Shown: piece after piece, positions 34,261-43,811 of the stretch | Layout of the letters: every line of letters starts with the position of its first letter | Position numbering within the stretch: position 1 is the first letter of the stretch | DNA from: Myxococcaceae bacterium | GTDB taxonomy: Bacteria; Myxococcota_A; Polyangia; Polyangiales; Ga0077539 | DNA: 64,000 nt | Reading direction: 5' to 3' | Assembly: GCA_004297725.1 (NCBI GenBank) | Contig: SCUS01000166.1 | Span: 62,001 to 126,000, forward strand | The notes under the pieces: model-generated | What the model was told of the DNA's origin: nothing | Databases searched by the model: none | What the model saw: only the letters and a program-made list of their open reading frames with translations | Translations under genes and position numbers: made by a program

Positions 34261-35730
34261 TCAGTCTGCCTTGTCGAGGCCGCGCGCCTCGAGCACCAGC
34301 CGGGTGCGCAGGGCGTGGAGCGACTGCTCGAGCCCGACGGGGTAGCTGTGCGGGTTGTCGAAGCGCCGGACCGTCGGGTGCAGCGAGGCCACCTGGGCGC
34401 GGGTGCGCTCCCGGGCCTCGTGGATGCCCGGCTGCGCGTACACCTTCTGCCCCCCGCGGTAGACCGGGACCAGCAGGTCGAGGTGCGTGAGCCCCTCGGC
34501 GAAGGAGCGCCGCCGCGTCGGGTCGAAGGGGTCGATCATGGTGCGCGACGGCTCAGCCCCCTCGCTGGAGTCGTAGATCATGTCCCCGACGAATACACCG
34601 TCTTGTAAGAAGCGCCGCACCTGCTGCACGCCCGGGGTGGAGATCTTGGCCGCCTGCTCGCTCAGCTTGATGCGGTGCTGCCACGCGCCGCCGCGCTCGC
34701 GGATGGCGCTGAGCTTGTACACGCCGCCGAGGGCGGGCTGGTCGAAGGCGGTCACCAGCTTGGTCCCGACGCCCCAGACGGTGATGGCCGCGCCCTGGTG
34801 CTTCAGGCTCTCGATGAGCCGCTCGTCGAGGTCGTTGCTCGCCACGATGGCCGCGTCGGTGAAGCCGTGCGCGTCGAGGATCTTCCTCGCCTCGATGGAC
34901 AGGTACGCGAGGTCGCCGGAGTCGAGGCGGACGCCCACGAGCTTGTGCCCCTGCTCCCTGAGCCAGGCGCCCACCTCGCAGGCGTGGCGCACCCCCTGGA
35001 GGGTGTCGAAGGTGTCGACCAGGAAGACGCAGTTGTTGGGCAGGGTGCGCGCGTACTCCCGGAAGGACTCGAGCTCGTCGCCGAAGGCCATCACCCAGGC
35101 GTGCGCGTGGGTGCCCCTGGCGGGGATGCCGAAGCGACGCCCGGCGAGCACGTTGGAGGTGGCGTGCACGCCGCCCACGTAGGCCGCGTAGCTGGCCGCG
35201 AGCGAGCCGTCGATGCCCTGCGCGCGGCGCAGCCCGAACTCCAGCACCTGGTCACCCTGGGCGGCGGCGCAGACGCGGGCGGCCTTGGTGGCGACGAGGG
35301 TGTGGAAGTTGAGGAGGTTGAGCAGCGCGGTCTCGACGAGCTGGCACTGGAGCAGCGGACCCTGCACCCGCACCAGGGGCTCGTGGGCGAACACCACGGA
35401 GCCTTCGGGCGCCGCGTCGATGTCGAGCGACAGCCGCATCTGCCCGAGCCAGGTCAGGAACTCCTCCGGGAAGAGGGCGCCCCCGTCGTTGCCCTGGAGC
35501 GTCCGCAGGTACGCCAGGTCGCCCTCGGTGAAGCGCAGCCGGTCGAGCCACGCGATGGCCGCGTGCAGCCCGCACGCGACGGCGTAGCCGCCCTCGAAGG
35601 GGTTCTTGCGGAAGTGCAGGTGGAAGACCGCCTCGCGCTCGGCGATGCCGCTGCGCCAGTACCCGCAGGCCATGGTGAGCTGGTAGAGGTCGGTGAGCAG
35701 GGCGAGGGAGTCGTCGTCGGTGGGGTTCAC
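34261..35730 (-). CDS. pncB: Nicotinate phosphoribosyltransferase
   Basis: A 489-residue enzyme of the Preiss-Handler NAD salvage pathway, converting nicotinate plus PRPP (with ATP) to nicotinate mononucleotide. Motifs: LLTDLYQLTMACGYW at the N-terminus, HFRKNPFEGGYAVACG, EFGLRRAQGIDGSLAAS, GTHAHAWVMAFG with the conserved His, FLVDTFDT and GVRLDSGDLAYLS. Start is GTG 35730. It is divergent from a SirB1-like gene with a 100-bp shared gap (35731-35830). No other NAD genes are adjacent. Confidence 0.96.
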   Translation of the reverse strand: MNPTDDDSLALLTDLYQLTMACGYWRSGIAEREAVFHLHFRKNPFEGGYAVACGLHAAIAWLDRLRFTEGDLAYLRTLQGNDGGALFPEEFLTWLGQMRLSLDIDAAPEGSVVFAHEPLVRVQGPLLQCQLVETALLNLLNFHTLVATKAARVCAAAQGDQVLEFGLRRAQGIDGSLAASYAAYVGGVHATSNVLAGRRFGIPARGTHAHAWVMAFGDELESFREYARTLPNNCVFLVDTFDTLQGVRHACEVGAWLREQGHKLVGVRLDSGDLAYLSIEARKILDAHGFTDAAIVASNDLDERLIESLKHQGAAITVWGVGTKLVTAFDQPALGGVYKLSAIRERGGAWQHRIKLSEQAAKISTPGVQQVRRFLQDGVFVGDMIYDSSEGAEPSRTMIDPFDPTRRRSFAEGLTHLDLLVPVYRGGQKVYAQPGIHEARERTRAQVASLHPTVRRFDNPHSYPVGLEQSLHALRTRLVLEARGLDKAD

Positions 35731-35830
35731 GGCGCCCGCGAGCCTATCGGAATCCGCGAGGGAGCGTCGCGGCTGGAATCGCCCCGGCGACTGGAAAGCA
35801 CCCCTGCCGGGGCGTATGCCTTTTCATCCG

Positions 35831-36658
35831 ATGAGCGCCATGAATGTGATCGAGCTTTTCGAGAGCGACCCTGAGCCGCCGCTGGACGAGGTGGCCCTCG
35901 CCATCGCTCGTGACGCCGATGCCATGCTCGACCTCGACGCCCAGCGCGCGGGGCTCGACGACCTTGCGGCGCCGCTGCGGGCGAGGGCCTCGATGCTCCA
36001 CCGCCCGCTCGACCAGGCCGCGCTCCTCGGCACCTACGTCTATGACGAGCTCGGCTTCGCGGGCGACGAGGAGACCTACGACGACCCGGCCAACAGCTAC
36101 CTGCCGAGGGTGATCGCGCGCCGCAAGGGCATCCCGATCAGCCTCGGGGTGGTGCTGGCGGCGCTCGGCCGCCGGGCGGGGATGGCCGTCGAGGGGGTAG
36201 GCTTTCCGGGGCACTTCCTGGTGCGCCTCGGGGGCCCCGGGGGCGTGTACGTCGACCCCTTCTTCCGGGCGAGGGTGATGTCCCCGAGCGCCCTCGAGGC
36301 GCTGCTGCAGCGGGTGACCGGCGAGGCGACCCGGGTGCAGGACGAGCACACCGCGGTGGTGGGCGCTCGCGCGGTGGCGGTGCGGATGCTGGCCAACCTC
36401 AAGAACTCCCACGAGCGTCGCGGCGACCACGCGAGGGCGCTGGTGGTGTGCGACCGGCTGGTCGACCTCACCGGCGCGCCGGAGCTGAGGCGCGACCGGG
36501 GGATGCACGCGCTGGCGCTGGGGGCGATGGAGGCCGCGGCGTCCGACCTGAGGGCCTACCTCAACGGCCGGCCCGGGGCGAAGGACGCGGAGACGGTGAC
36601 CGCCGCGCTCGACGACATCCGGAAGAAGCGCGCGAGCGTACGGCCGATGATGTCCTGA
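35831..36658 (+). CDS. SirB1-like transglutaminase-fold/TPR protein
   Basis: A 275-residue protein. The N-terminal part is a transglutaminase-like core (YVYDELGFAGDEETYDDPAN, RRKGIPISLGVVLAALGRRAG and GFPGHFLVRLGG with the conserved His). A C-terminal tetratricopeptide-like helical region follows (RMLANLKNSHERRGDHARAL, DRGMHALALGAMEAAASDLR). SirB1 proteins lack the catalytic Cys, and none is visible here, so enzymatic activity is unlikely; they may act as regulators or chaperone-like factors. ATG 35831 (MSAMNV) is used; ATG 35816 and 35840 are alternatives and no ribosome site decides. It converges on an HU-like gene. Confidence 0.85.
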   Translation: MSAMNVIELFESDPEPPLDEVALAIARDADAMLDLDAQRAGLDDLAAPLRARASMLHRPLDQAALLGTYVYDELGFAGDEETYDDPANSYLPRVIARRKGIPISLGVVLAALGRRAGMAVEGVGFPGHFLVRLGGPGGVYVDPFFRARVMSPSALEALLQRVTGEATRVQDEHTAVVGARAVAVRMLANLKNSHERRGDHARALVVCDRLVDLTGAPELRRDRGMHALALGAMEAAASDLRAYLNGRPGAKDAETVTAALDDIRKKRASVRPMMS

Positions 36659-36685
36659 GCCGGGGCCCGGAGGGGGCCGAGGGGT

Positions 36686-36982
36686 TTAGCCCTTGGGCTT
36701 CTTGTTGACGGTGGCCTTGAGGGCGCTCGACGCGCGGAAGCGCACGGCCTTGCGACCGGGGATGGCGAGCGGCTGCTTCGTGGTCGGGTTGACGCCGGTG
36801 CGGGCGGCGCGCTGCCGCACGTCGAAGCTGCCGAAGCCCAGGAGGCGCACGCTGTCTCCGCGCTTCAGCGCGGCGGCGACCGTCGCGAGGAGGTCGTTCA
36901 CGAAGGCGGTGGCCTGCTTGCGGGTGAGCTCCGGGTGGGCGCCGCGGAGGTCGTCGACGAGGTCTCTCTTGCTGACTGGCAT
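36686..36982 (-). CDS. HU/IHF-family nucleoid DNA-binding protein
   Basis: 98 residues with the HU fold: helices (VSKRDLVDDLRGAHPELTRKQATAFVNDLLATV), the central LLGFGSFDVRQRAARTGVNP segment and the beta arm ending RKAVRFRASSALK. The DNA-intercalating Pro in the arm region (LAIPGRK) and a basic tail (VNKKPKG) are present. It is 8 residues longer than E. coli HU. ATG 36982 is chosen by family alignment; no purine-rich ribosome site precedes it. It lies 28 bp from the convergent SirB1-like gene. It probably binds or bends DNA nonspecifically. Confidence 0.93.
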   Translation of the reverse strand: MPVSKRDLVDDLRGAHPELTRKQATAFVNDLLATVAAALKRGDSVRLLGFGSFDVRQRAARTGVNPTTKQPLAIPGRKAVRFRASSALKATVNKKPKG

Positions 36983-37137
36983 ACAGGGAGGCGTAACACC
37001 CTGGTCGTGGGCTTGGAAGGGCTTCGAATACGGCGAGAAGAGGCTTTGACACGCGAGCCGTGCCGGTGTGAGACTCCCGCGCCACACCGCCGGGCGATTG
37101 GGTGACCGCCGGTGAAAACCACGAGGTTGACGTGACG

Positions 37138-37764
37138 ATGAACAGGACTCTGGCGCTCTCTCTGACGATCCTTGCGAGCCTCCCGGCTGCCGGACTCTCG
37201 GGCTGCACGACGACGACGCCGGCCGGCACCATGACGGTGCAGCAGCCGCCGCCCCCGCCGCCCCCGCCGCCGCAGCCGATGCAGCAGCAGGTGGTGACGG
37301 CCCCCGCGATGATGCAGCCGACCGCCTCGGTGGGCAGCGGCAGCCAGGGCTCCATGGTCAGCCAGACCTGGACCGCCACGGGCTACAACGTCTCGGACTT
37401 CGTCTCCAACCACATGACCCTGCGCGCCCGTCAGTTCGCCAACGGCTTCATCGCCGTGACCGATCTCGTCCGCGGCATCATGCGCCACGGCGAGCGTCGC
37501 ACCGTCGTCGCGGCGGTGGTCGGCGGCCACTGCTACCGCATCATCGGCGTCGGCGGCGCCGGCGTGCAGGACCTCGACCTCTACCTCCGCGACCTCACCG
37601 GCAACGTGATCGATCAGGACCGCGCGCCGGACAACTTCCCGGTCATCGGCCTCGACCGCCAGCTCTGCCTCCCGGCGGGCATGGGCAACCAGTCGGCGCA
37701 GCTCGAGATCCGCATGGCTCGCGGCGAGGGTGAGATCGGCGTCCAGGTCTTCGGCTCGCCCTGA
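37138..37764 (+). CDS. Proline-rich lipoprotein, 208 aa
   Basis: Signal peptide with lipobox LSGC (about Cys22) followed by a polyproline and Gln/Met-rich linker (about 38-60; a run of nine or more Pro) and then a compact beta-rich domain of about 130 residues. Its sequence reads SNHMTLRARQFANGFIAVTD and VVGGHCYRIIGVGG, with two Cys that could pair. A DLDLYLRDLTGN segment resembles PPC-type or jelly-roll beta proteins. Function is unknown. ATG 37138 is chosen because it opens the signal peptide, with GAGG 10 bp upstream. It is convergent with the 221-aa gene across 16 bp. Confidence 0.8.
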   Translation: MNRTLALSLTILASLPAAGLSGCTTTTPAGTMTVQQPPPPPPPPPQPMQQQVVTAPAMMQPTASVGSGSQGSMVSQTWTATGYNVSDFVSNHMTLRARQFANGFIAVTDLVRGIMRHGERRTVVAAVVGGHCYRIIGVGGAGVQDLDLYLRDLTGNVIDQDRAPDNFPVIGLDRQLCLPAGMGNQSAQLEIRMARGEGEIGVQVFGSP

Positions 37765-37780
37765 TCGCTCGCCCCTCGCC

Positions 37781-38446
37781 TCACCCCTCCTGCACCTCGA
37801 CTCTCCCCGACAGCTCCCTCGCCAGCGCCTGAAGCGCCGCGGCGTCCTCCAGCACCCGCGGCGGCGGGCAGCGCGTGCCCGGCGTGGCGTCTCGCAGCGC
37901 CACGTGGTTGGCGAGCGCGCCTCGCCGCAGCACCTCCCAGTGCGCGTCGGGAAGGCCGATGGCGGCGCGGTTGATCCAGAGCCACACCAGCGCGGCGGCG
38001 TCGCACTGGAGCTCGGTCGAGGGCCGGTCGGTGAACTCGCCGTGGTTGTGGAAGTGCGACCAGTCGTGGAGCGCCCAGTAGAGGCCGTTGGCGTTGTCGG
38101 CCGAGAGCCAGAAGGTCTCCGTGGGGGGGCGGCGCTCGGCGTAGAGGAGGTCGGTCGCGTCGTCGATGGCGTAGGGCGCGAGGGCGAGCTCGTCGGTGAT
38201 CCCCAGCGCGGCGGCGTGGGCGCGGCCGGTGTGCAGCCACGCGAGCTCCGTCGGGAGCGCGGGCCACGGGACGCGCAGCACGAAGGCCAGGCCCAGCGGC
38301 ATCTGGTCGTCGAGGTCGTTGAGGGCGAGCGACCCGGTGGCGCAGCGCCAGGTGAGGGTGGTGCTCGGGTGCCAGTTGAGGCCGTCGAAGGTCTCCGCGG
38401 GGACGAGCAGGGGAAGGGGCGGGGTGAGGAGCTCGGCGGTGCGCAT
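37781..38446 (-). CDS. Conserved hypothetical protein, 221 aa
   Basis: A soluble protein with a His/Trp-rich motif (NGLYWALHDWSHFHNHGEF, about 125-145) that could bind metal or form an active site, plus a Trp/Pro-rich N-terminus. I do not recognise the family; a plant-type secreted hydrolase or metalloprotease is not supported by a standard HExxH. ATG 38446 is used. It follows the secreted alpha/beta-hydrolase gene by 14 bp in the same direction, so the two form a small operon. No signal peptide is present, so it is probably cytosolic. Confidence 0.72.
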   Translation of the reverse strand: MRTAELLTPPLPLLVPAETFDGLNWHPSTTLTWRCATGSLALNDLDDQMPLGLAFVLRVPWPALPTELAWLHTGRAHAAALGITDELALAPYAIDDATDLLYAERRPPTETFWLSADNANGLYWALHDWSHFHNHGEFTDRPSTELQCDAAALVWLWINRAAIGLPDAHWEVLRRGALANHVALRDATPGTRCPPPRVLEDAAALQALARELSGRVEVQEG

Positions 38447-38460
38447 CGGTGGGGGTGTCT

Positions 38461-40455
38461 CTACTCTCCGCAGGCGGCGTCGGCGCCGACGATCTCGGGC
38501 CTCCCCGCGGCGAGGCTCTGGAGGAAGCAGCGGTAGAGCCGCTTGGGCTCCGCGGTCTGGAAGGCCGCCTCGTGGCCGTCCTCGAGGTCGTCGCCGGGGA
38601 GCTGCACCACGACGGCGGTGGCGCCCCGTCGGTTGGCCGAGACGGGGAAGGGCCGCACGGAGGCGGACCGCAGCGGCAGCAGGTCGACGAGCGAGGTGAA
38701 GGCCCGGAGCTCGGCGGTGCTCTGGTCGAGGGCCGCGCCCGCGAGGTCGAGGCCCATGGAGAGGGTCACCGCGTTGGCGATGGGCGGCAGGATGTAGTGG
38801 TCGGTGATGCCCTGGATGACGAGCACGCTGCGGGGATCGCCGGAGAAGGGCTCGTCGAGGATGTGCCGGCCGTACACCTGCGGGTCGGACGACTCGAGGG
38901 CCCACTGCATCAGCGCGAGGGCGGGGTCGTCCTCGCGGAACTCGCGGCCCGAGCCGCTGTAGCCCACCAGCACCCGGGCGAGCGGCGCGACGGCGAGGGG
39001 GCGCAGCTTGTGGATCACGTTGGCGATGTAGCTGCCGCCCGCGCCCGAGAGGATGGCCGCGCGAAACCGCGGCTCCACCGCGAGGGCGAGCGGCGCGATG
39101 GTGGCCCCCATGGAGTGGCCCATCAGCACCGTCGGCGAGACCTGCACCGTGGTGCTCCCGTCGGCGGCCATGGCGCCCGGGCAGTCGCTCACGTCGACGC
39201 GCAGGGCGCTCGCGACGTCGAACATCCGCGCGGTCTCCAGGGCGCTCTGCCTTACGTTGTCCCGTAACGCCGTCGGGTTCGCGACGTTGAACATCAGGAA
39301 CTGCTCGTCGCCCCTCGACACGTTGCGCGGTCCTCCGTGGGGGCCGTCCCACGAGACGCCCGCCCATCCCACGCGGGCGAACTCCATCGCGGGGCCGGTG
39401 CCGGGCTGCGTCGGCGAGACGCCCGCCACGGTGCGCACGCCGCGGTCGACCAGCGGCCGGTCGCCTCCGCCCCCGGTGCGCACGAAGAGCACCGCGGGCA
39501 GCGCGCCGGGGGAGGTCGCTCGGCGCCGGGGGATGGTCACCACCACGCGGCTCTCCTCGTCGCGCGCGAAGCGGGGGCGGCCCTCGGCGGTGAGGGACCA
39601 TCCGCCGCCGGCGGTTCCGAAGGGGAGCTCGCCCTGCTGGTACGAGGGCATGCGCACGGTGCCCTGGTAGACGCAGTAGCCTGGGAATACATCGGTGCGT
39701 AAGAGCGGTGCCGCGGGCGCGGGCAGCGGGCGCGCTCGGGCGTCGTCGAGGAAGGCGCGCAGCTCGCCCACCGGGTCGCCGGTGCGGAAGACCGCGAGCC
39801 CGGCGATGTCGGCGGTCGGGACGAGCGCTCGCTGCAGGGTCTGGAGGGCGGCTCGGTAGGCGCTCGCGGCGCCCGGGGAGAGCCCCGCGTCGGAGCCACC
39901 GGCGAGCGCGGTGACCGTGGGCGAGGTGCTGAAGGCTCCGCCGCGGGCGAGGCGGAGGGAGCGCATGACCACGGCGGCGTAGCGGGTGCTGGCGCGCAGG
40001 GGGATGCCCTGCACGGGCACGAGGGTGAGCAGTCCGCTGCCACCATAGGGGCCTCCGTCGGGCATCCAGCGGGCGGTGACCGGGGCGAGCTCGGCACGGT
40101 CGAGGTCGAGCACGAAGACGGACGCGCCGGGCGCCACGCTCGTCGCGGGCGAGGGGAGCTGCGCCGCGTCGGGCGCGTCGGTGAGCGGGAGGTAGATCGT
40201 CGACGAGGTGGCGAAGCCGCGAACGCGGGCGGCGAGGTCGATGAGGCCCTGGACGTAGCGCTGGCGGGCGGGGTTGGGCCATCGGGCGAGGACGATGGCG
40301 CCGTCGAGGGAGAGGTCGTCGCTGGGGAAGGGGGCGGTGAAGAACCCGTCGCGGCGGGAGAAGTCCATGCGCACGGTGGGGCCGGCGGCGGGCGCGTCGG
40401 CCGGGGTACCGCAGGCGGCGAGCAGGGCGATGCCAGGGAGCAGGGCGCGGCGCAT
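38461..40455 (-). CDS. Lipoprotein alpha/beta hydrolase, 664 aa
   Basis: Signal peptide with lipobox LLAACG, then a beta-rich N-terminal region of about 230 residues rich in short hydrophobic strands. A C-terminal alpha/beta-hydrolase domain contains the nucleophile elbow LMGHSMGATIAPLA with Ser448. Downstream are DHYILPP (likely acid) and GHEAAF (candidate His near residue 640), consistent with a complete triad. The combined size resembles bacterial Cut-like or lipase lipoproteins, but the substrate cannot be read off. ATG 40455 is the only good start. It is divergent from DUF58 with a 75-bp gap, and 14 bp precedes the 221-aa gene downstream. Confidence 0.82.
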   Translation of the reverse strand: MRRALLPGIALLAACGTPADAPAAGPTVRMDFSRRDGFFTAPFPSDDLSLDGAIVLARWPNPARQRYVQGLIDLAARVRGFATSSTIYLPLTDAPDAAQLPSPATSVAPGASVFVLDLDRAELAPVTARWMPDGGPYGGSGLLTLVPVQGIPLRASTRYAAVVMRSLRLARGGAFSTSPTVTALAGGSDAGLSPGAASAYRAALQTLQRALVPTADIAGLAVFRTGDPVGELRAFLDDARARPLPAPAAPLLRTDVFPGYCVYQGTVRMPSYQQGELPFGTAGGGWSLTAEGRPRFARDEESRVVVTIPRRRATSPGALPAVLFVRTGGGGDRPLVDRGVRTVAGVSPTQPGTGPAMEFARVGWAGVSWDGPHGGPRNVSRGDEQFLMFNVANPTALRDNVRQSALETARMFDVASALRVDVSDCPGAMAADGSTTVQVSPTVLMGHSMGATIAPLALAVEPRFRAAILSGAGGSYIANVIHKLRPLAVAPLARVLVGYSGSGREFREDDPALALMQWALESSDPQVYGRHILDEPFSGDPRSVLVIQGITDHYILPPIANAVTLSMGLDLAGAALDQSTAELRAFTSLVDLLPLRSASVRPFPVSANRRGATAVVVQLPGDDLEDGHEAAFQTAEPKRLYRCFLQSLAAGRPEIVGADAACGE

Positions 40456-40530
40456 GGGGCCGCGACGATAGCGCGGGATGCGAGGGGCCGCGGCGCCGGA
40501 GCCGATGCTAGTCTCCCGGCCGGTCGATCG

Positions 40531-41616
40531 ATGGCGCGCGCAGAGGCATTGGTGCGGCGGCTCCCGAGGGCGGTGCTCAACGGCGCCCGCCGCGTGGCGT
40601 GGGCCCTGATGCGACCGCCCCGGAGGCTGCGCTTCACCCGCGAGGGCAAGGTCTTCATCGGCATCACCTTCGGCGTCGGCTTCGCGGCGGTGAACACCGG
40701 CAACAACCTGCTCTACCTGGTGCTGGGTCTGCTGCTGTCGCTGGTGATCCTGAGCGGGGTGCTCTCGGAGATCGCGCTGCGGGGGCTCGAGTTTCGCCGC
40801 CGGCTGCCTCGCCGGGCCTACGCGGGTACGCCCGCGCTGGTGGAGATCGAGGTCTTCAACCAGAAGCGCTACGCCCCGAGCTACTCCATCGAGGTCGAAG
40901 ACCGGCTGGACAACCGCCGCACCGACAAGCGCTGCTACTTCCTCAAGGTGAGCGCCGGGGCGCGGCAGACGGCGGCCTACCGTCGGGTCGCGCCGGTGCG
41001 GGGCATCGAGCGCTACCTCTCGCTCCGGGTGGCGACGCGCTTCCCCTTCGGGCTCTTCGAGAAGTGGCGCGAGATCGAGATGAGGGAGGAGCAGCTGGTC
41101 TACCCGTCGCCCCTGCGCTCCCGCTCCGAGCGCACCCCCACGGTGGTCGCGGGAGAGCAGGTCGCCCGGGAGGAGCGAGGGCACGGCGAGGTCGACGGGG
41201 TGCGCGAGCTGGCGGACGGCGACCCGGTGAGAGACATCCACTGGGCCAAGACCGCCGCGACGGGCAAGCTGGTGGCGCGGGAGCGGCGCGCCGAGGGGGC
41301 GCGCGCGGTGCGCATCGAGGTGGCCAACCGCGCGGCGGAAGGCGGCGCCGAGCCGGCGCAGCGGAGGGCGGCGATGCTGCGGGTGGAGGACGAGATCCGG
41401 AGGGCGGCGGGGGCGGCGCTCGACGCGCTGAAGGGCGGGGCCTCGGTGCAGCTCGTGGCGCAGGTGGCGCCCCTGGAGGGAGCGGGCACCCTCCACGCGC
41501 GGCCCTCCTCGGGGGCGGCCGATCGGGTGCTGGCCTTCCTGGCGAGGCTGCCCCCCGAGCCGATGCTGCCGGAAGAGGCCGAGGCCGAGGGGCGGCGGAG
41601 GGTGAAGCCCGCGTGA
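40531..41616 (+). CDS. DUF58 membrane protein (MoxR/TgpA-associated)
   Basis: 361 residues. Two neighbouring hydrophobic segments lie near the N-terminus (FIGITFGVGFAAVNTGNNLLYL and VLGLLLSLVILSGVLS). A beta-rich domain and the DUF58 signature follow (REERGHGEVDGVRELADGDPVRDIHWAKTAATGKLVARE). DUF58 proteins usually occur with MoxR ATPases and transglutaminase-like membrane proteins in an assembly or chaperone-like role; no MoxR gene is next to it here. The stop overlaps the GTG of the transglutaminase gene (GTGA), so the pair is translationally coupled. ATG 40531 begins a basic leader. Confidence 0.9.
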   Translation: MARAEALVRRLPRAVLNGARRVAWALMRPPRRLRFTREGKVFIGITFGVGFAAVNTGNNLLYLVLGLLLSLVILSGVLSEIALRGLEFRRRLPRRAYAGTPALVEIEVFNQKRYAPSYSIEVEDRLDNRRTDKRCYFLKVSAGARQTAAYRRVAPVRGIERYLSLRVATRFPFGLFEKWREIEMREEQLVYPSPLRSRSERTPTVVAGEQVAREERGHGEVDGVRELADGDPVRDIHWAKTAATGKLVARERRAEGARAVRIEVANRAAEGGAEPAQRRAAMLRVEDEIRRAAGAALDALKGGASVQLVAQVAPLEGAGTLHARPSSGAADRVLAFLARLPPEPMLPEEAEAEGRRRVKPA

Positions 41617-43811
41617 GGTTCTCGCAGGTCCACAAGTTCGCGGTGTTCACGCTGGCGGCGCTGGGGCTCGTGGCCCTCGGGGCGGGCGGCGAGATGCCCA
41701 TGCTCAGCCTCGGGCTCACCGCGGCGGGCGTCTTCGCGAGCTGGTTCATCGAGGGCGAGCTCCTCCACTCCGAGCGCTACGCCCGCGGCTGGAACATCGC
41801 CCTCGTCCTCGCCCTCGCCCTCCAGGCCTCGCGCGCGCTCTTCTTCGGCGCCGAGGCGCTCCTGACCATCGTGGAGTTCGCGGCGCTGCTCCAGGTCAAC
41901 CGCCTCGCGAGCCGCCGCACGGCGCGCGACTACCAGCAGATCACGCTGCTGGCGATCCTCCAGCTCATCGCGGCGACGGTGCTGGGCGGCGGGCTCTCCT
42001 ACGCGCTCTGCTTCGTGGGCTTCGTCATCGCGACCCCGTGGGCGATGACCCTCGGGCACCTGCGCCGGGAGATCGAGGGCAACTACCTCGCCGACGCGCG
42101 CGCGGGCCGCGCGGGGGTGCCCATCGACGTGGCGCGCATCCTCCGGTCGCGCCGCGTGGTGGGCGCCGGGCTCTTGGTGGGCTCGTCGGTGCTGGCGGTG
42201 CCGATCTTCCTCCTCACGGCCGTGATCTTCGTGCTCTTCCCGCGCATCGGCCTCGGCATCCTGACGGTGCGCTCGCGGGCCGACACGGTGATGGCGGGCT
42301 TCGGCACCAGCGTCGACCTGAGCGGCCACGGGACCATCCGCACCGACCAGACCATCGTGCTGCGCGTGCAGCCGCCCGACCTGCCCGAGAACCCTCCGCC
42401 GGTGCGCACCTTCCGCCTGCGAGGGACGACCTTCGACACCTACAACGGCCGCTCGTGGTCGCGCCGTCCCAACGTCGGAGGCGACCACCATCGCATCGAC
42501 CGCGAGGGCACCCTCTACTCCCTCACCCGTGCGCCCGACCCGCAGCGCGACCTGGCCGTGCGCATCGTGCTCGACCCGCTCGAGCCCCCGGTGGTCCCGG
42601 TGCTCGAGGGGGCGGTGGGCTTCAGCATCGACGCGCGCTTCGAGGGCGGCTACGCCCGCTACGCCGACCTCTCCATCGACCACGACGACGGCGTCCGCTA
42701 CAGCAGCAACGACGGCATCGGGCTGGTGTACACGACCTACCTGGGCCGCGGCCCCTCGCGCCCGGCGGGGCGTCGTCGCATCGACGAGCGGCGCGACGCC
42801 TTCACCAACCGATACGTCCAGCTCCCGAGCGACCTCTCGCCGCGGGTGAGGGAGCTCACCCAGCGGGTGATCGCCGACGAGAACACCCACCTCGGCCGCG
42901 CCCGCGCCGTGGAGCGCTACCTCTCCCGCTGGCGCTACACCCTGGAGCTGGAGAGCGGCGGCGCGGCGCGGCCGCTGGAGGACTTCCTCTTCCGCACGCA
43001 CGCCGGGCACTGCGAGTACTTCTCCACGGCCATGGCCGTGATGCTCCGCACCGTGGGCATCCCGACGCGCAACGTCACCGGCTTCCTTGGCGGAACCTTC
43101 AACCGCTACGGGCGCTTCTACGCCGTGCGCCAGGGCGACGCGCACAGCTGGGTCGAGGTCTGGGACCCGATCGAGGGCTGGGTCACCTTCGACCCGACGC
43201 CCCCGGCGGGCGAGGCGCCGGTGGTGCGCACCGGGCTCTTCGCGGAGATCGACGCGGTGGTCGAGGCCATGCGCATGCGCTGGCGCCACTACGTGGTCGA
43301 CTTCGACCTCGGGATGCAGGCGGAGATCGCCAAGAAGGTGTGGCGCTTCTTCGAGCAGCGCCGGAGGCACGACACGCTCTCCGGGCGGGTGCTCGACCGG
43401 GGGCGCAGGTCCATCGACGCGCCGGCGTTGCCGTGGAAGGGCGCGGCGGGCGTGGTGCTGGGGGTGCTGACCCTCGGGGCGCTCGCGTGGCAGATCAACG
43501 CGTGGCGGCGGAGCGGGCGAGGCATCCGCGGCGCTCCGCCGACGGCCGCGGTGAAGGCGGCGCAGGAGCTCGCCAGGGCGCTCGACGCGGCGCTGGTGGC
43601 GAGGGGCGTCGCCCGGCCGGCCAACCGGACGCCGCTCGCGTGGGCGCAGGAGCTGACGCGTCGCAAGGACGCGATGGCCGCGCTGGCGACGAGGGTGTCC
43701 GAGCGGTACACGGCCGCGCGCTTCGGGGCCGAGGCCCTCAGCCGCGAGGAGCTCGACGCGCTGAAGGCCGAGCTCAGGTCGGCGGCGCAGGCTCCGTCGG
43801 CTTCAGGGTGA
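41613..43811 (+). CDS. Membrane transglutaminase-like protein (TgpA/DUF3488 type)
   Basis: 732 residues. An N-terminal membrane region (about 1-215) holds at least six hydrophobic segments. A soluble domain with a complete Cys-His-Asp triad follows: Cys467 in HAGHCEYFST, His511 in GDAHSWVEVWD and Asp527 in TFDPTPP. A further membrane helix lies near 612-630 (GAAGVVLGVLTLGALAW), and a helical C-terminal tail completes the protein. Start is GTG 41613, overlapping the DUF58 stop. TgpA-like proteins are periplasmic transglutaminases or proteases of the cell envelope. The last 38 bp overlap the 3' end of the convergent 152-aa gene. Confidence 0.92.
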   Translation: MRFSQVHKFAVFTLAALGLVALGAGGEMPMLSLGLTAAGVFASWFIEGELLHSERYARGWNIALVLALALQASRALFFGAEALLTIVEFAALLQVNRLASRRTARDYQQITLLAILQLIAATVLGGGLSYALCFVGFVIATPWAMTLGHLRREIEGNYLADARAGRAGVPIDVARILRSRRVVGAGLLVGSSVLAVPIFLLTAVIFVLFPRIGLGILTVRSRADTVMAGFGTSVDLSGHGTIRTDQTIVLRVQPPDLPENPPPVRTFRLRGTTFDTYNGRSWSRRPNVGGDHHRIDREGTLYSLTRAPDPQRDLAVRIVLDPLEPPVVPVLEGAVGFSIDARFEGGYARYADLSIDHDDGVRYSSNDGIGLVYTTYLGRGPSRPAGRRRIDERRDAFTNRYVQLPSDLSPRVRELTQRVIADENTHLGRARAVERYLSRWRYTLELESGGAARPLEDFLFRTHAGHCEYFSTAMAVMLRTVGIPTRNVTGFLGGTFNRYGRFYAVRQGDAHSWVEVWDPIEGWVTFDPTPPAGEAPVVRTGLFAEIDAVVEAMRMRWRHYVVDFDLGMQAEIAKKVWRFFEQRRRHDTLSGRVLDRGRRSIDAPALPWKGAAGVVLGVLTLGALAWQINAWRRSGRGIRGAPPTAAVKAAQELARALDAALVARGVARPANRTPLAWAQELTRRKDAMAALATRVSERYTAARFGAEALSREELDALKAELRSAAQAPSASG